This document shows, in pieces, positions 43,838-54,725 of a stretch of 64,000 bases of DNA; position 1 is the first letter of the stretch; each line of letters opens with the position of its first letter. A model generated the notes under the pieces. That model worked only from the letters and a program-made list of their open reading frames with translations. It was not told the origin of the DNA and did no database searches. Source of the stretch: Muscardinus avellanarius (lineage: Eukaryota; Chordata; Mammalia; Rodentia; Gliridae); NCBI GenBank assembly GCA_963383645.1, contig OY726566.1:95509321-95573320 (forward strand), written 5' to 3'. The translations under genes and the position numbers were made by a program.

Positions 43838-43873
<36 letters not shown>
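43838..43873. repeat. (TC)n microsatellite
   Basis: TC run at the tail side of the following minus-strand SINE. Confidence 0.93.
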
Positions 43874-43875
<2 letters not shown>

Positions 43876-43877
<2 letters not shown>

Positions 43878-44092
43878 GTGTGTGTGGTACTGGTGATGGA
43901 ACCCATAGGCATTCTACCTCTGAGCCATACCCCTAGCCCTATTTTTTTTTATTCTTTATTTTTTTGAAACAGGGTCTCACTGAGTTGCCAAGGGCCTTGC
44001 TAAGTAAGTAGCTGAGGCTGGCTGTGGACCATGATCCTCCTGTCTCAGCCTCCAAAATTCTGGGATTACAAGCATGCACCACCACGCCCAGC
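43876..44092 (-). mobile_element. B1-dID SINE
   Basis: Full dimer: GGTACTGGTGATGGAACCC...GAGCCATACCCCTAGCCC...GGGATTACAAGCATGCACC. Confidence 0.93.
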
Positions 44093-44335
44093 TTCTATTC
44101 TTTACATCTGAGCTAAGCTTTGTGATTTGCTTCAGCTACAGAGACCATAGTAGAAAATACGCAAGCAACTTGCACAGTAACTGTGCCCTCCTCTTGCTGC
44201 TCTTGAGAACCTGGGCTGCTGTGCTATGCTTGCATTAGCCTTTTAGCTGATAGGAAACATACGGTTCAGCTCCCCCTGGTCCTTCTGTGAACAGTTAGTG
44301 GTCCTCCCAGGTGCATAAACATGTAGCTGACTTCT

Positions 44336-44533
44336 TTCTACCTGCTTTTTTGGGGGAAAGGGTGCTGGGGTTTGAACTTAGGGGCTATACTCCCAGCCCT
44401 ACTTTTTAAATTTCTAATTTGAAACAAGGTCTCACTAAGTTGCAGAGGCTGGCTGCTAACCTGTGATCCTCCTGTTTCAGCCTCCCAAGTACTGGGATTA
44501 CAAGCGTGTGCCACCACTCCTGGCTTTTCTACC
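44336..44533 (-). mobile_element. B1-dID SINE
   Basis: SINE at about 44345-44524 with an internal deletion in the dID half. TTCTACC at 44336-44342 and 44527-44533 is a likely short target duplication. Confidence 0.9.
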
Positions 44534-44880
44534 CACTTCTGCACGAGTGAGTCATGATTGGGCAGCATAAGAACTGCCCAACTGACTCCAGATCAAGTTG
44601 CAGAACCTCAGAGTTTTGAGCAAACTAAAATTATCTTAGGCAACTAAATTGGAAATGTTTTTTTTTCACATTACAAATTTAAATGTTCTAGCTCTTTGAA
44701 GAGGAGAAAACTTTAACTTTTTAGGTATGTTAGAAGCCAGAGAGAGTACTCAGTTATATCAATTGTTTTATTTAAACTTGCAAGGGAGGTAATTAATAGT
44801 TTCCAAATAGACATAAAAAAACTGGGACTGGTGCAAATTACTGAGTTGCCTAACTTTGTAGGTGGTAGAGCCACCAAGTT
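44534..44880. other. No feature recognised
   Basis: AT-rich, unassigned. Confidence 0.45.
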
Positions 44881-44965
44881 CTAGAAGATTCTACTATCAA
44901 TTTTCAGTGGCCCCCAGACATCGTAGAGAAGCCCATCAGAGGCATATAAGCCCATCAGGCAAATG
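44881..44965 (+). repeat. Direct repeat D3, copy 2
   Basis: Same as 43668-43740 apart from an extra 11-12 bases around TGGCCCCCAGA and one substitution. Followed by a short tandem of GATGTGGAATTTG. Confidence 0.92.
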
Positions 44966-45570
44966 TGGAATTTGCCTGATGTGGAATTTGGCTGTTCCCA
45001 GATTCAGGTTTCGAATGAAGGAATCAAGTGGTTTACTTGGAATGTAAAGACAGAGAAGAAAAATGAGACTGGAAGATGGACAGAGTTGAAAATAAAGAGA
45101 ACTTAACTAGCAAGTTACTAACATGGGCAGCTGGCCCTTAACCTTCTATGTAGAGCTGTCTACCTATGGATGAGGGAGCTGTAGTATTTATATTATAACT
45201 CCCACTAGATATTGGTGAAAGGTAGCTGGAAGGTGGTAGTATTAGTGTAGGTACTGATTATTATACTCTGTGTGGACATGGGGCTCTAGGCTTTGGAAGT
45301 TATCAACTATTACCCAGTCAATGGACTGCAGATACTGACAGCTGGAACTTTTGATGGCTGCTGATGTGACTGACCAAAGGTATATGGACTGGTTACTGTA
45401 AGGGTCTGCTACAGCCTCCCATGGGAAGGGTCTTCATGTCTTGGTCATTTGTTAGCATTTCTTCAATGCCATATAATTATTCTTCTATCAGAGACACACA
45501 AAGAGAGGGAGACACAGAGAGGAGGGGTATAGAGGAGAGACACGGGAGAGATGCATATGGAGAGAGGAGG

Positions 45571-45571
<1 letters not shown>
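44966..45571. other. No feature recognised
   Basis: Unassigned. Purine-rich GAGA/CACA sequence at 45490-45570. Confidence 0.45.

Positions 45572-45614
<43 letters not shown>
45572..45614. repeat. (AC)n microsatellite
   Basis: About 21 AC units. Confidence 0.95.
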
Positions 45615-45620
<6 letters not shown>

Positions 45621-46017
45621 AAGATAAATTGCTACCTAAAACGTTTAGTGGTAAAAGGGCCAGCAGATTGTTTTGTGGCAGAAATCGGAATCTTCACTCT
45701 CTGGGTGAGTTGGCTAAAAGCTAGTTGACCATGTACCATTAATAATGAGGAGTGAAAAACAACCAGCAACAGCAGAGTATGTGCTTCCTGTTCTTCCCAC
45801 TGTCTGTCTTTCCATCAAGCAGTGGTTTAAATCCACTTGATTACTTATTTATTACTCCGCCCCTTCATTTAGGCATCAAGGACATAGAGAGTGGTTGACT
45901 GTGAGCTAATACTCCCGGGCACTGAAAGTCTGCAGAGCCCAATGCATGTGGGTCTGTACTTAGGAGTAAACCAAATGCAATCTCATTTTTGTGTACAATT
46001 GAGATCCTGTTGTATAA
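45615..46017. other. No feature recognised
   Basis: Unassigned. Confidence 0.45.
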
Positions 46018-46395
46018 TTTGCTGGAGCTGCCATAACGACCAAGACTGGATGGCTTAAACAGCAAAAAAAAAAAAAAAAAAAAAAAAGTATTTTCTCACA
46101 TTGTAGAGATTAGAATCCAAGATCCAGGGTGGGCAGGTGTGGTTTCTCGAAGAGTCTCTCTTTGGCTTGCAGAAGGCTCCTTGCGTTAGGTGGCCTCTGC
46201 TCTGTGCATGTACATCCCTGCTTCTCTCTTTCTACAAAGACACTGAGGTCCTATCCTGTCAGCCGCAGTTAAATGTAATCACCCTTCAAAGGCTTTATCT
46301 ACAAAAAGAGTTTCATTGTGAGTTGCTGGGGGTTGAGATTTCAGCTTCCAAGTTTGGCAGGGGGGCACAGTTTGCCCACAATCCTTATATATAAT
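46018..46395 (-). mobile_element. MST/MLT-type LTR with A-tract
   Basis: TTTGCTGGAGCTGCCATAAC...GGATGGCTTAAACAGC...GATTAGAATCCAAGATCCAGG...GGCTTTATCTACAAAAAGAG is the antisense order of a MaLR LTR. A 24-nt A run at 46064-46087 has grown inside it. Confidence 0.7.
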
Positions 46396-47327
46396 AATCC
46401 CACATCTACTGGGAAAGTGCCTACACTAACCACTTGCTGCTTTATTTAAGCAGAGTGCAATAAATTCCATGCATCTGACTCTGCTTTCTTTCATTTCATT
46501 TCATCCTCTGTACTCATAGCAAGGAAAGGTGTCAATGATAGATATTGGGTTAATGTGTCACTACTTCTGGGGTACTTTCAAGGAATATTTGTAGAAATTC
46601 AGCTTCAGCTGACAGGAATGAATAAAAATTTCAGCTTCTGCAACAGTGGGAAAAGAAGTTGTTTTTTTTTTTTTGCTGTAGGAATGATTTGTAGCTTTCT
46701 TGCTGACATTATCTATGAAGGATTTACTGCGGTGGTCTGGACTGGATGATACACGTGGGTTCTCCCTATCTCTGGAAAACTGAATGAAAGGAATAGGAGC
46801 TTATCTTACAACTCAAGTAACTGGACACCAGAAGGCATTTTCTGAGTGAAGCTTGTTGGCTACTGATGGGAGTGTGTTAACCAATGACACTCTTGAGGTT
46901 TTTGTAAACCTTGAACTTCAGAGCTTTTACATAATTCCTTAGTTATTAAATGTTGTTGTCAGTTGTACATGCTAAAGTTCCTGGGGGAGAAGTTGTCTGT
47001 TTATTAAGAAAGGAGGAAGGCTCTTGTACCCAGAGTTGTTTGTATCAGTTTTTAAATAAGGACTATTGAAAAGGTGGGAGGAAGGAGTCACCAAGTATCA
47101 CCTTTAGCTTCCACACATTTTTCTTCTTTTTTATAAAAATTAAAATCTAGAAATAAAAATATCTTATCTCTGAGTAGTAATCAAATACAAAATAAAAGAG
47201 TGTCTTGTAAAAATCCTGCCATGAAAAGGCTAAGTAATGTCAGCACTAAATTCCTATCTGATTAACAGTGGAAAATTCTAGGACATAAAACACTCATCAT
47301 TAAATATTATGCTTTAAATTTATATAT
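46396..47327. other. No feature recognised
   Basis: AT-rich, no repeat or coding signal seen. Confidence 0.45.
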
Positions 47328-47752
47328 TTTTTTGTGTGCCAGGGATTAAACCCATTGGTATTCTACCACTGAGCTATATCCCCAGCCTATTTTTTTTTTT
47401 TTTTGGTGGGTCTGGGGATGGAACCCAGGGGCATTCGACCTCCAAGCTACACCCCCTGCCCTATTTATTTTTATTCTTTATTTTGAAACAGGGTCTCAAT
47501 AAGTTGCAGAGGACAGTTAAGGCTGTCCACGAACTGCGATCCTCCAGTCTCAGCCTCCCGAATGCTGGGATTACAAGCGTGCGCCACCATGCCCGGCTAT
47601 CCCCAGCCTATTTTTAATTCTTCATTTTGAAACAAGGTCTCACTAAGTTGTGGAGGGCCTTACTAAGTAGTTGAGGTTGGCCTCAAACCTGCGATCTTCC
47701 TGTCTCAGACTCCCAAACTCTGGGATTACAAGCGTGCACCACCATGCCCAGC
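47328..47752 (-). mobile_element. B1-dID SINE split by another B1-dID SINE
   Basis: Inner copy 47394-47597 flanked by TATCCCCAGCCTATTTT at 47377-47393 and 47598-47614 (17 bp, perfect). The outer copy supplies 47328-47376 and 47615-47752. Confidence 0.95.
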
Positions 47753-48254
47753 TAAATTTGCCTTCTGGTTAAGTTACTAAAGAAAAATAAAAGGGGTCCC
47801 ATGTTACCCAATATCCATCTCTTAGCCCAAATTATTTTGTTAGATTTGCTTTAGAATGATATTCTGAAGGGATGAGACATAGGATAGGTAAGCTTTGATG
47901 AGGGAGGGGAGTTGGAAGTCTGGGCTATTAGAAAGAAAGACAGAATAGGAAGGTGCCATTCTGGCACTGGCCGGCACTGAGTGCCTGAATCCAGGCTATT
48001 AAAACAGGTACTGAGCAGTGAAGGAGAAATGATAAATCAGTATCTTCTCAGTTCACAATCTGTGTCTGGCTGGATATTTCTAAGACTCCTTCCCTAGGTA
48101 AAGCTGAGGCCAGATGGAAGTATCATCACTCACTTGAGCTTCACTTTCAACCATCTCTCTCAAGAGCTTGTCCTCCAGAAACTCATCCAAACAACAGGTG
48201 GTGGGTGATCTTTTCTTTTCTCTCCAAACTACCTCTCTCTCTTTTTTCTATCCT
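47753..48254. other. No feature recognised
   Basis: Unassigned. Confidence 0.45.
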
Positions 48255-48590
48255 TAATTTTTTAAATTGGTGCACTGTAGTCATGTATCTTAATGGAGTA
48301 TAAGATGGTATAGGCATACATGCATATAACTCAATTCAGCCCTTACCCAATTCCCGCCCCATTCCCTCCCCCTCCCTCCTTCTCATGCTTGGCTTAGTGA
48401 TTGACTTTGATATGTTTGTGAGTGGGCATCGTGTACATCCGGGAATTTCCCTCTTCCCCTTCCATCCCCCTCAGTTAGGTCCCTTATTCGCTCATCTGTA
48501 GTATCTCATTCATCTAGACTTCCTCCTATGAGCCATTTTCTCCCTAGATTCTGCAGACTATCTCTTTGAACTTGTTTTCCTTACTCTTTT
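48255..48590 (-). mobile_element. L1 3' UTR fragment
   Basis: AATTGGTGCACTGTAGTCATG...CCCATTCCCTCCCCCTCC...CATGCTTGGCTTAGTGATTG...CCTCAGTTAGGTCCC. A heavily 5'-truncated copy. Confidence 0.88.
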
Positions 48591-49163
48591 ACTCAAGGGT
48601 GGGAGCTAAGCCTTCATTTGTTAGCAGCTTTTCAGTACAATCCACACCAGGACATTATTAGCCAGTCGGTGGTGGTGACTGTGTCTCATCACCGGAACCC
48701 AGGGAGAGAGTATCCTCCTGCAAAACACCTTCTCCATTCTCCGTGTAGCCGGCAGTTGTCTGCCTAGTGATTCCTGAGATGTCATTAAAAGGACCCTGCT
48801 TGCAGATTCTCTCCTCCCTCCCGCAGAGCCTCAAATCCCAATGATTAGAGATTAGTTCCCCTAGATTAAAAGATGCAAAGTTTCTGGGAGTTCCCTTTGA
48901 AAATTAAATCCCTGGGTGTAGGAGGTGAATGAGGGTTGGGAGGAGGCATTTCAGCGCAAATGGATTCTTCAGCAACCAGTGACTCAGTTCTATATCAGGG
49001 CAAAGGCAGCAGTGGATGCAAAATACAAGTTAATGAGCAAAGAGAAGAGAGTGGAGAATTCCGGGTCCTGAGAGGAAGAACAGTTGGTTAGAGCCTACCT
49101 GGAGGGAGGTGCTTGACCTGGTTTATGACAAGCCTAGGAAAAAGAGGGAAATTGAAGAGCAAT
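48591..49163. other. Unassigned
   Basis: 48780-48920 (GTCATTAAAAGGACC...CAATGATTAGAGATTAG) is non-repetitive. No gene seen. Confidence 0.45.
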
Positions 49164-49172
49164 GTCTCTTAG

Positions 49173-49205
<33 letters not shown>

Positions 49206-49605
49206 GTCATTGGTACTAGAGATTGAATCTAGGGGTGTTCTACCAGCAAGCCACACCCCAACACTTTTTTCATATATATATTTTTTGTAGTACTGGGGAA
49301 AGAACCCAGGGGCATTCTACCTCCAAGTTATACCCCTAACCCTATTTTTTATTCTTTATTTTGAAACAGGGTCTCAGTAAGTTGTGGAAGGCCTCACTAA
49401 GTAGTTGAGGCAGGCCATAAACCTGCAATCCTCCTGTCTCAGCCTCCCAAGTACTGGGATTACAAGTGTGAACCGCCATGCCTGGCTGATTTTGTATTTT
49501 GAAACAGGGTCTTGCTAAGTTGCTGAGACTGACCTAGAATCTGTGATTCTCCTGCAAGCTCAGCCCTCCAAGGACTGGGATCATAGACACTCACCACTAC
49601 ACTCA
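49164..49605 (-). mobile_element. B1-dID SINE split by another, with (ATT)n tail
   Basis: Outer copy 49164-49267 and 49490-49605, tail expanded to (TTA)n at 49173-49205. Inner copy about 49268-49487 (TAGTACTGGGGAAAGAACCC...GCCATGCCTGGCT). Confidence 0.9.
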
Positions 49606-49684
49606 GCTAGGTCACAATTATTTTAAATAAAATAAAAATTAACCTCTATGGGCCAAGTTAGATGTTGTTATAATTTTAATAACA

Positions 49685-49905
49685 TATGCTGGGCCTAGTT
49701 CTCAATGCCTTACATATGTTAACTGACTTGATTTTTCAAATCACGCTCTGGTTGGTATGGTTAATTTTTCATTCCTTGCACACAAAACTGAGATACAGAA
49801 CAGTTAAACAATTCAATGCTGCATAGCTGGTAAGTGGGAGAGCTGGCATTTGAACTCAGGCTATCCAATCCACAGTCATGCTCGTAATCACTGTACCGTC
49901 TGTCT
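49685..49905 (-). mobile_element. MIR, near full length
   Basis: Antisense MIR: AACTGAGATACAGAACAGTTAAAC...CATAGCTGGTAAGTGGGAGAGCTGGCATTTGAAC...TCACTGTACCGTCT. Confidence 0.8.
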
Positions 49906-50149
49906 TTCATACACACTGTTTTGTTTAGGATGGTGTATGCTTACTTAAATGCTGTTTCTTATTGTTGTTCTCTATCCAAAAACTGTGCCCGGAACTAGAT
50001 ATTAGATTAGAGGGACTGATTGTCCCAGTTTGCCTGAGACTGAGGGGTTTCTCTGGATGTGTCCAAACTAGGACAGTCTCAGGAAAACTAGAATGTTTGC
50101 TTACCCTATGCTAGTGGTATAATTATGATAAAAATAGACACAAGCCTGC

Positions 50150-50290
50150 TATCACAGAACATACAGTCGAGTGGCAAATAATCGCATAAGTACTTATAAA
50201 TTTAAATAAGTATCTGAAGGAGAAGACAAAGTTCTACTGGAGCAAGTGACAGAGGCATCATGGGAACAGTGGGGGGTAGTGGGATTTATT
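50150..50290 (-). mobile_element. L2-like fossil
   Basis: ATCACAGAACATACAGTCGAG...TAAGTACTTATAAATTTAAATAAG follows the same old antisense LINE order. Confidence 0.4.
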
Positions 50291-51379
50291 ATATCAGTTA
50301 TATTTTCCTCCAAATCCAAGAAGAGATAGGCAAAGGTTAATTTTTCTCCTGGAAGTGATTTGTATTGTTACTCTATGATAAAATCTTAGAGGAATAACCA
50401 GTCATCAAGACTTAGGCTCCTAATGCCTCGTTTATCCCAGAGATGTATTCATGTTACTGTTTCAACCTGATATGTTGTCCTTTTAAATAATTATGCGTGG
50501 CACGTGTGAATTTTTTAATCTCACTTTAGTTTTTATAATTTACAGCTGCAGAGAGCCCTAGGAGCTGTTTTCAAAGAGGATTAAGGTTCTGCATCGAGAA
50601 GCCTCCATTTCTAATCAGTAAAATCCATTGTAGCCATAGAATTAAAATTAAATATCATTACACGTCTCCCAAGCAGTGGAGGAGAATCTGCAGGTTAAAA
50701 AGCAGAGAGATTAAAAGCAGCAGGGATGAGGTATGTGGGTGAGGACGCCAGGGGGAATCTCTTCTGGGTTTTTGTGATTGCAAATAGTGCTGCGGATCTT
50801 CCAAAGCCTGCCGGGAGACTAACAGGGGAAGGATTGCAGCGCTATCAAAATGGCCCTTTTCAGCATTTCTTCATCTGCAGGACAGCTTTGGTTAGTCATG
50901 TTACTCAGAAAAATGGAACCAGGAGACACCTTAATTGCAGGTCAAATGAGGTGAAGAAGGAATTAAAATCGAGTTGTGTTCAAAATTTAGTTTGGCGGCA
51001 AAGCTAGAAGGAAAAAAAAATCTTAGTTTCAAGCAATTAATAGAAAGGCAAGAGGTCTTTTCATCTCTTGGGGAGAAGATGATTTACACCCAAACCCAAG
51101 AACCAGCTCTGGGTTAAACATACAGATCATCCTTCAGCAGGAGAGGGCTCCCAGGTAGAAGCAGAGAAGTGGAGCTGGTAGAAGGCTGGCTTCTAGAGCG
51201 CTCCTATCTTGGTTTGAGGTTCTGTGTTACCACTTATCAGCAAGGTTGATGATGAGCAAGGTGCTGGGTGTTTCCGTGGGAGAAAGGGGGTGCTATTTAA
51301 GGGACACTGGGCTTTGCAGGAGAATGTGTGAGGGAGCCCCAGGATAGAGACTAGGAGAGCTGGAAGCGGGGGAGGCTGA
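50291..51379. other. Unique sequence, possible conserved non-coding
   Basis: 50500-50720 (TTTACAGCTGCAGAGAGCCC...ATTTCTAATCAGTAAAATCC...AAAATTAAATATCATTAC) has the look of conserved sequence. The open frame at 50726-51007 has no recognised domain. Confidence 0.35.
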
Positions 51380-51995
51380 GCAGTTCTTTTGCTTTGGTTT
51401 TAAATTGTTTATTAGGTATGAATTTTACATGCATATAATGGTGGTAATGGTAGATCTGGAGAGTACTGGACCTTCTCTCTAAACTGCATGGCCAAAACCA
51501 CCAAAACCTTCCCAAGGTCACAACCTCTGTGCCAGCCCATATATCTCCCAAGCTTCTCTGAGTTGGTCTCTGATACACTGGGGATCTGAATTTCTTCTGA
51601 TAGCTTTATAAAAGAGATTTCTTCACCCTTGAAGAATTTTTACATAAAATCACCAACCCAGCAAGAACTCAGGACTCTTGGTGCCCCACAGAGGCATCCA
51701 GCTTGTTTCTTAAACAGATCAAAGGCTTCAAGCAAACTTAGCTGGTGATTGCTGTGATGGGCAGGATTGCCACAGGCTGCACCCTTTGGAACTGGGTGCT
51801 GGTGGCTACCATAGTACGCATGAATCGTACACATGACATGACCTTGCTGGGCCCCGTATCTCTGCCTTAGTGCTTTATCCCACCAGGTAGGTAAGGCATG
51901 TGGTGGTATGACCAGCTGCTACCACTCAGGAGAAACAGCATAAGGGGGACAGACTCTTTTCCCATTAGTTTTTGGGTACTGTCACCAAGAAGAAA
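51380..51995 (-). pseudogene. RPL15: Processed pseudogene of ribosomal protein L15
   Basis: On the minus strand an intronless, nearly full-length but decayed copy of the 204-codon RPL15 mRNA. Recognisable are GATAAAGC, CAGTTCC-AAGGGTGC (VPKGA), an HH pair, a CGAAGCCTT-like AGCTAAGTTTGCTTGAAGCC, GAGTCCTGA-TTCTTGCTGGGTTGGTGA (RVL...WVG), AAAGCTATCAGAAGAAAT and a 3' end ATTCATACCTAATAAACAATTT before an A-rich decayed tail. The open pieces at 51640-51834 and 51351-51578 are out of frame with each other and with a stop. The length of about 615 bp fits the mRNA. No introns, so it was made by L1-type retroposition. Not functional. Confidence 0.85.
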
Positions 51996-52055
51996 GAAAG
52001 AAGTTTCTCTCACAATCTCTTTTGGGCTCCTGAGCAGGTATGGAGGTTAGAGGAG

Positions 52056-52122
52056 AGAAAAGGAAGAAAGGAAGGAAAGAGGGAAGGGAGGAAGGAAGGA
52101 AAGAAAAGAAGGAAGGAAGGAG
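52056..52122. repeat. (GGAA)n purine repeat
   Basis: GGAAGGAAAG-type units, imperfect. Confidence 0.9.
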
Positions 52123-52139
52123 TAACAGTTTTAAGTGAG

Positions 52140-52440
52140 GGTTCCAGGAAGCATTATTTTAGGTGTTTAGGGATGGTATCTCTGAGAAAACGATATTTGA
52201 GCCAAGAACTGTGGGATGCAAAGGACCCAGCCCTGAAAAGAACAGAAAGGGGTTGTTTTTGGTAGAAGTAACAAATAAGTGTAAAGGTTCTGGGGCAAGA
52301 AAACCGTAAGCTGGGCAAACATAAAGCAGGCTAGTGTGTCTGGAGTCTAATGACCAAAGGCAGAGTGATAGGGGATTTGGGTAGAGAGGTGGGCAGGTCA
52401 GGCAGGAGTCTGCAGGCCATGTGGGGCTCAATATCTATGC
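52140..52440 (-). mobile_element. L2-like fossil
   Basis: TATCTCTGAGAAAACGATATTTGAGCCAAGAACTG...GTGTAAAGGTTCTGGGGCAAG...GGGCAGGTCAGGCAGGAGTCTGCAGGCC is the best preserved copy of this old antisense LINE order. Confidence 0.5.
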
Positions 52441-53239
52441 TATCCTACTAGGTGAAAAAAAAGGTAAAATAATATCCATAACATGAACTCATATAAAAAT
52501 AATATACTTATGCATTTAACATCTATTGAAAGGAACTACCACCAGAGAATTAACCTAGGATTACTCTGAGAGTTTTATTACAAATGTTTTTCATTTTTTT
52601 CTTATTATGTGTTTTTATTCTTTTTTTATTATTTCTCAATTGGCCATTTGTTTTTCTTATAATAAGGAAAAAAAAAACCCATCCTAACAATTTGAAACAA
52701 AAACACAACTGGTTTTTTTAAAAAAAACATTTTCCTTTTAAAAGTATCTTATTAATTTTTAGGCAATTATGCCTGTTCTGACTGTTTGACAAAACTTAAT
52801 GACATCTTAAATTTAAAAAAATTCATAAGTAAAAATTATCTGTGCAAATTTTAATAACTTAAACTGAGCAAAGGCATAAAATATTTAAAAGTGAAATTAT
52901 TTTGAGCTTAATTTTGCTCTCATAAACAGGGCAGGAAGGCCAGCTATCTAAAATGAATTAAAATAGAAATACATAAGACAGGAAAATATTCATTTTGGAC
53001 AACTGTGCCCTTCTGATGAAGTTGCTTTACCATATGTCCATGATTGTGGGAAATTGAATTGAGCCCCTTGGGAGAGAGACCAGAGAGCTGAGTAAGTGTT
53101 CTCAGGACTTAGTCAAGCAGTCTGGGCTAGAGGCTGGTCTTCCAGTCTAGCAGAGAGCTAGTGTGTTTGAAAGGGAAACTGAGGCAGGAGTAGGTAGGAA
53201 GAATTCTTCAACTGTTTGGCTATGAAGCCCCTGAGATTC
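52441..53239. other. AT-rich stretch, nothing recognised
   Basis: Many A and T runs. 52700-52920 holds several ATTAAT/TTAATT motifs. No coding signal. Confidence 0.4.
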
Positions 53240-53419
53240 ATGATCTCTTAAATGTGTGGTCCTCAGACTTTTTGGTGTTAGTATCCTTTACACTTAATGA
53301 TTATTGAGGACCCCCAAGAGATTTTGCTAATATGCCTATGTCTATTGATAGTTATCAAACTAGAAATTACTACTGAGAAATTAAAAAGTAGTCATTTTTG
53401 TTAATTCATTTAGGGTAAC

Positions 53420-53643
53420 ATTTTCTTTTTTGTGGTAATGGAGATGGAATCCAGGGGCTTTATACCTTTGAGTTATACCCCAGCCCTATATTTTATTCTT
53501 TATTTTGAAACAGGGGTCTCACTGAGTTATAAAGGACCTCACTAAGTAGCTGAGGCTGTCTGTGAACCACGATCCTCCTGTCTCAGCCTCCCAAATTCTG
53601 GGACTATAAGCGTGCACCACCATGCCTGGCTAATTTCTTTTTT
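53420..53643 (-). mobile_element. B1-dID SINE
   Basis: SINE at 53431-53631, with ATTTTCTTTTT-like flanks. Absent from copy B of the duplication, so it came later. Confidence 0.9.
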
Positions 53644-53850
53644 GAAATACTTTTACTGGTGCCTTATAGTCTGACATCATAACGTAGTTCACAGTGATTG
53701 TGTCATACAAAGTACATCACAGTACTTTGTGAGCCTTCTCCTGGCTCCCTCTCCACTCACCCATTTCTCATACAGGGTATTGATTGACATTGGTATTGTC
53801 TGATATGTCCATAAATGTCCATGGAAGTGATTTCTTCCTCAATATGATTA
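53643..53850 (-). mobile_element. L1 3'-end-like fragment
   Basis: ATACTTTTACTGGTGCCTTATAG...CTCCCTCTCCACTCACCCATTTC has the antisense layout of the L1 3' UTR but differs in sequence from the other copies. It holds a 9-bp hairpin (ACAAAGTAC/GTACTTTGT at 53707-53730). Confidence 0.5.
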
Positions 53851-53889
53851 TAATATAATACATGTTAACACAAATAATACTATTATTTT

Positions 53890-54096
53890 ATTTTTTGATG
53901 CTGGAGAAGGAACCCAGGGACATTCTACCTCTGAGGTATACCCTTAGCCCTACCTATTTTATTTTTTATTTTGAAACAAGATATCACTAAGTTGCAGAGG
54001 GCCTCACTAAGTATCTGAGTCCTGCCCGAACCTGTGATCCTCCTGTCTCAGCCTTCCAAGTATTGGGATTACAGGAGTATACCACCACGTCCAGCC
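53890..54096 (-). mobile_element. B1-dID SINE
   Basis: GATGCTGGAGAAGGAACCCAGG...TGGGATTACAGGAGTATACC. Shared with copy B at 56541-56750. Confidence 0.9.
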
Positions 54097-54472
54097 AAAT
54101 TATACTTTTAGTGAGACGTTATTTTTCCAAAAATGATGAGAAGAGTGGCATTGTTTTATATTTTTTGCAATCCTCCTGAATGTCTGGCTTAGCAGGAGCC
54201 ACCTGGATTCCTTCATATGGTGCTGCATTTAATCTGCTAAGATATGTTGTTTTGGTTAACATATATGAAAAAAAATAACTGGCTTTAGGTTAGTATGTAG
54301 TTGGAAAAGAGAGGAGCCTATAAAGAGCTTTTGTATGTATATCTGTGGACATTTTCTTTGATGCTACACCAGAACTTTATAAGTGGTAGTTCCTTAAAGG
54401 TTACTTGCCATATGGAATGTGAAACCATATCAATGATCTTTTCCTACTTTACTACATTAAAATATATTTGTC

Positions 54473-54580
54473 AGCTCGATGTGGTGAGACATTCCTGTAA
54501 TCCCAGTACTTGGGAGGCTGAGCTCGGAGGACCAGGTTCCAGGCCACCCTCAGCAACTTGGTGAGACCTTAAGGTCTCAC
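54473..54580 (+). mobile_element. 3'-truncated SINE ending in a 20-bp palindrome
   Basis: B1 half only, AGCTCGATGTGGTGAGACAT to CAACTTGGTGAGACC, then 54561-54580 is a perfect palindrome of GTGAGACCTT and its complement. The dID half and A-tail are missing. Confidence 0.85.
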
Positions 54581-54725
54581 TATATTTATACTCAAACCTT
54601 ACTTACAGTTTTCATTCTCATTTGTAAGCGAGAAAGAGAAGATGTGAGTCTTTGGGGATTGCTACTAAGAGGGTCTCTTGCTTTTAATATAGTATTTTGT
54701 ACATCTTCTGTTTTACCTAGTGCAT

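Larger units (their letters stand above)
53302..54096 (+). repeat. Duplicated block D4, copy A
   Basis: Old-repeat segment + L1-3'-like piece + terminal SINE. Matches 56190-56750 throughout, except that copy A also contains the SINE 53431-53631. Confidence 0.85.
53240..54725. mobile_element. Ancient interspersed repeat with four later insertions
   Basis: From CCTCAGACTTTTTGGTGTTAG through GAGAAGAGTGGCATTGTTTT, AATCTGCTAAGATATGTTG, GATGCTACACCAGAACTTTA and TTTGTAAGCGAGAAAGAGAAG to TTTTACCTAGTGCATC runs one old repeat (probably a DNA element; not named). Inserted in it: a SINE at 53431-53631, an L1-3'-end-like piece at 53643-53850, a SINE at 53890-54096 and a truncated SINE at 54473-54580. Confidence 0.65.

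Noticed and set aside
50726..51007. 93-codon open frame as a gene
   Set aside because: No recognised domain, poly-A or splice context. The region is noted only as possible conserved non-coding DNA.
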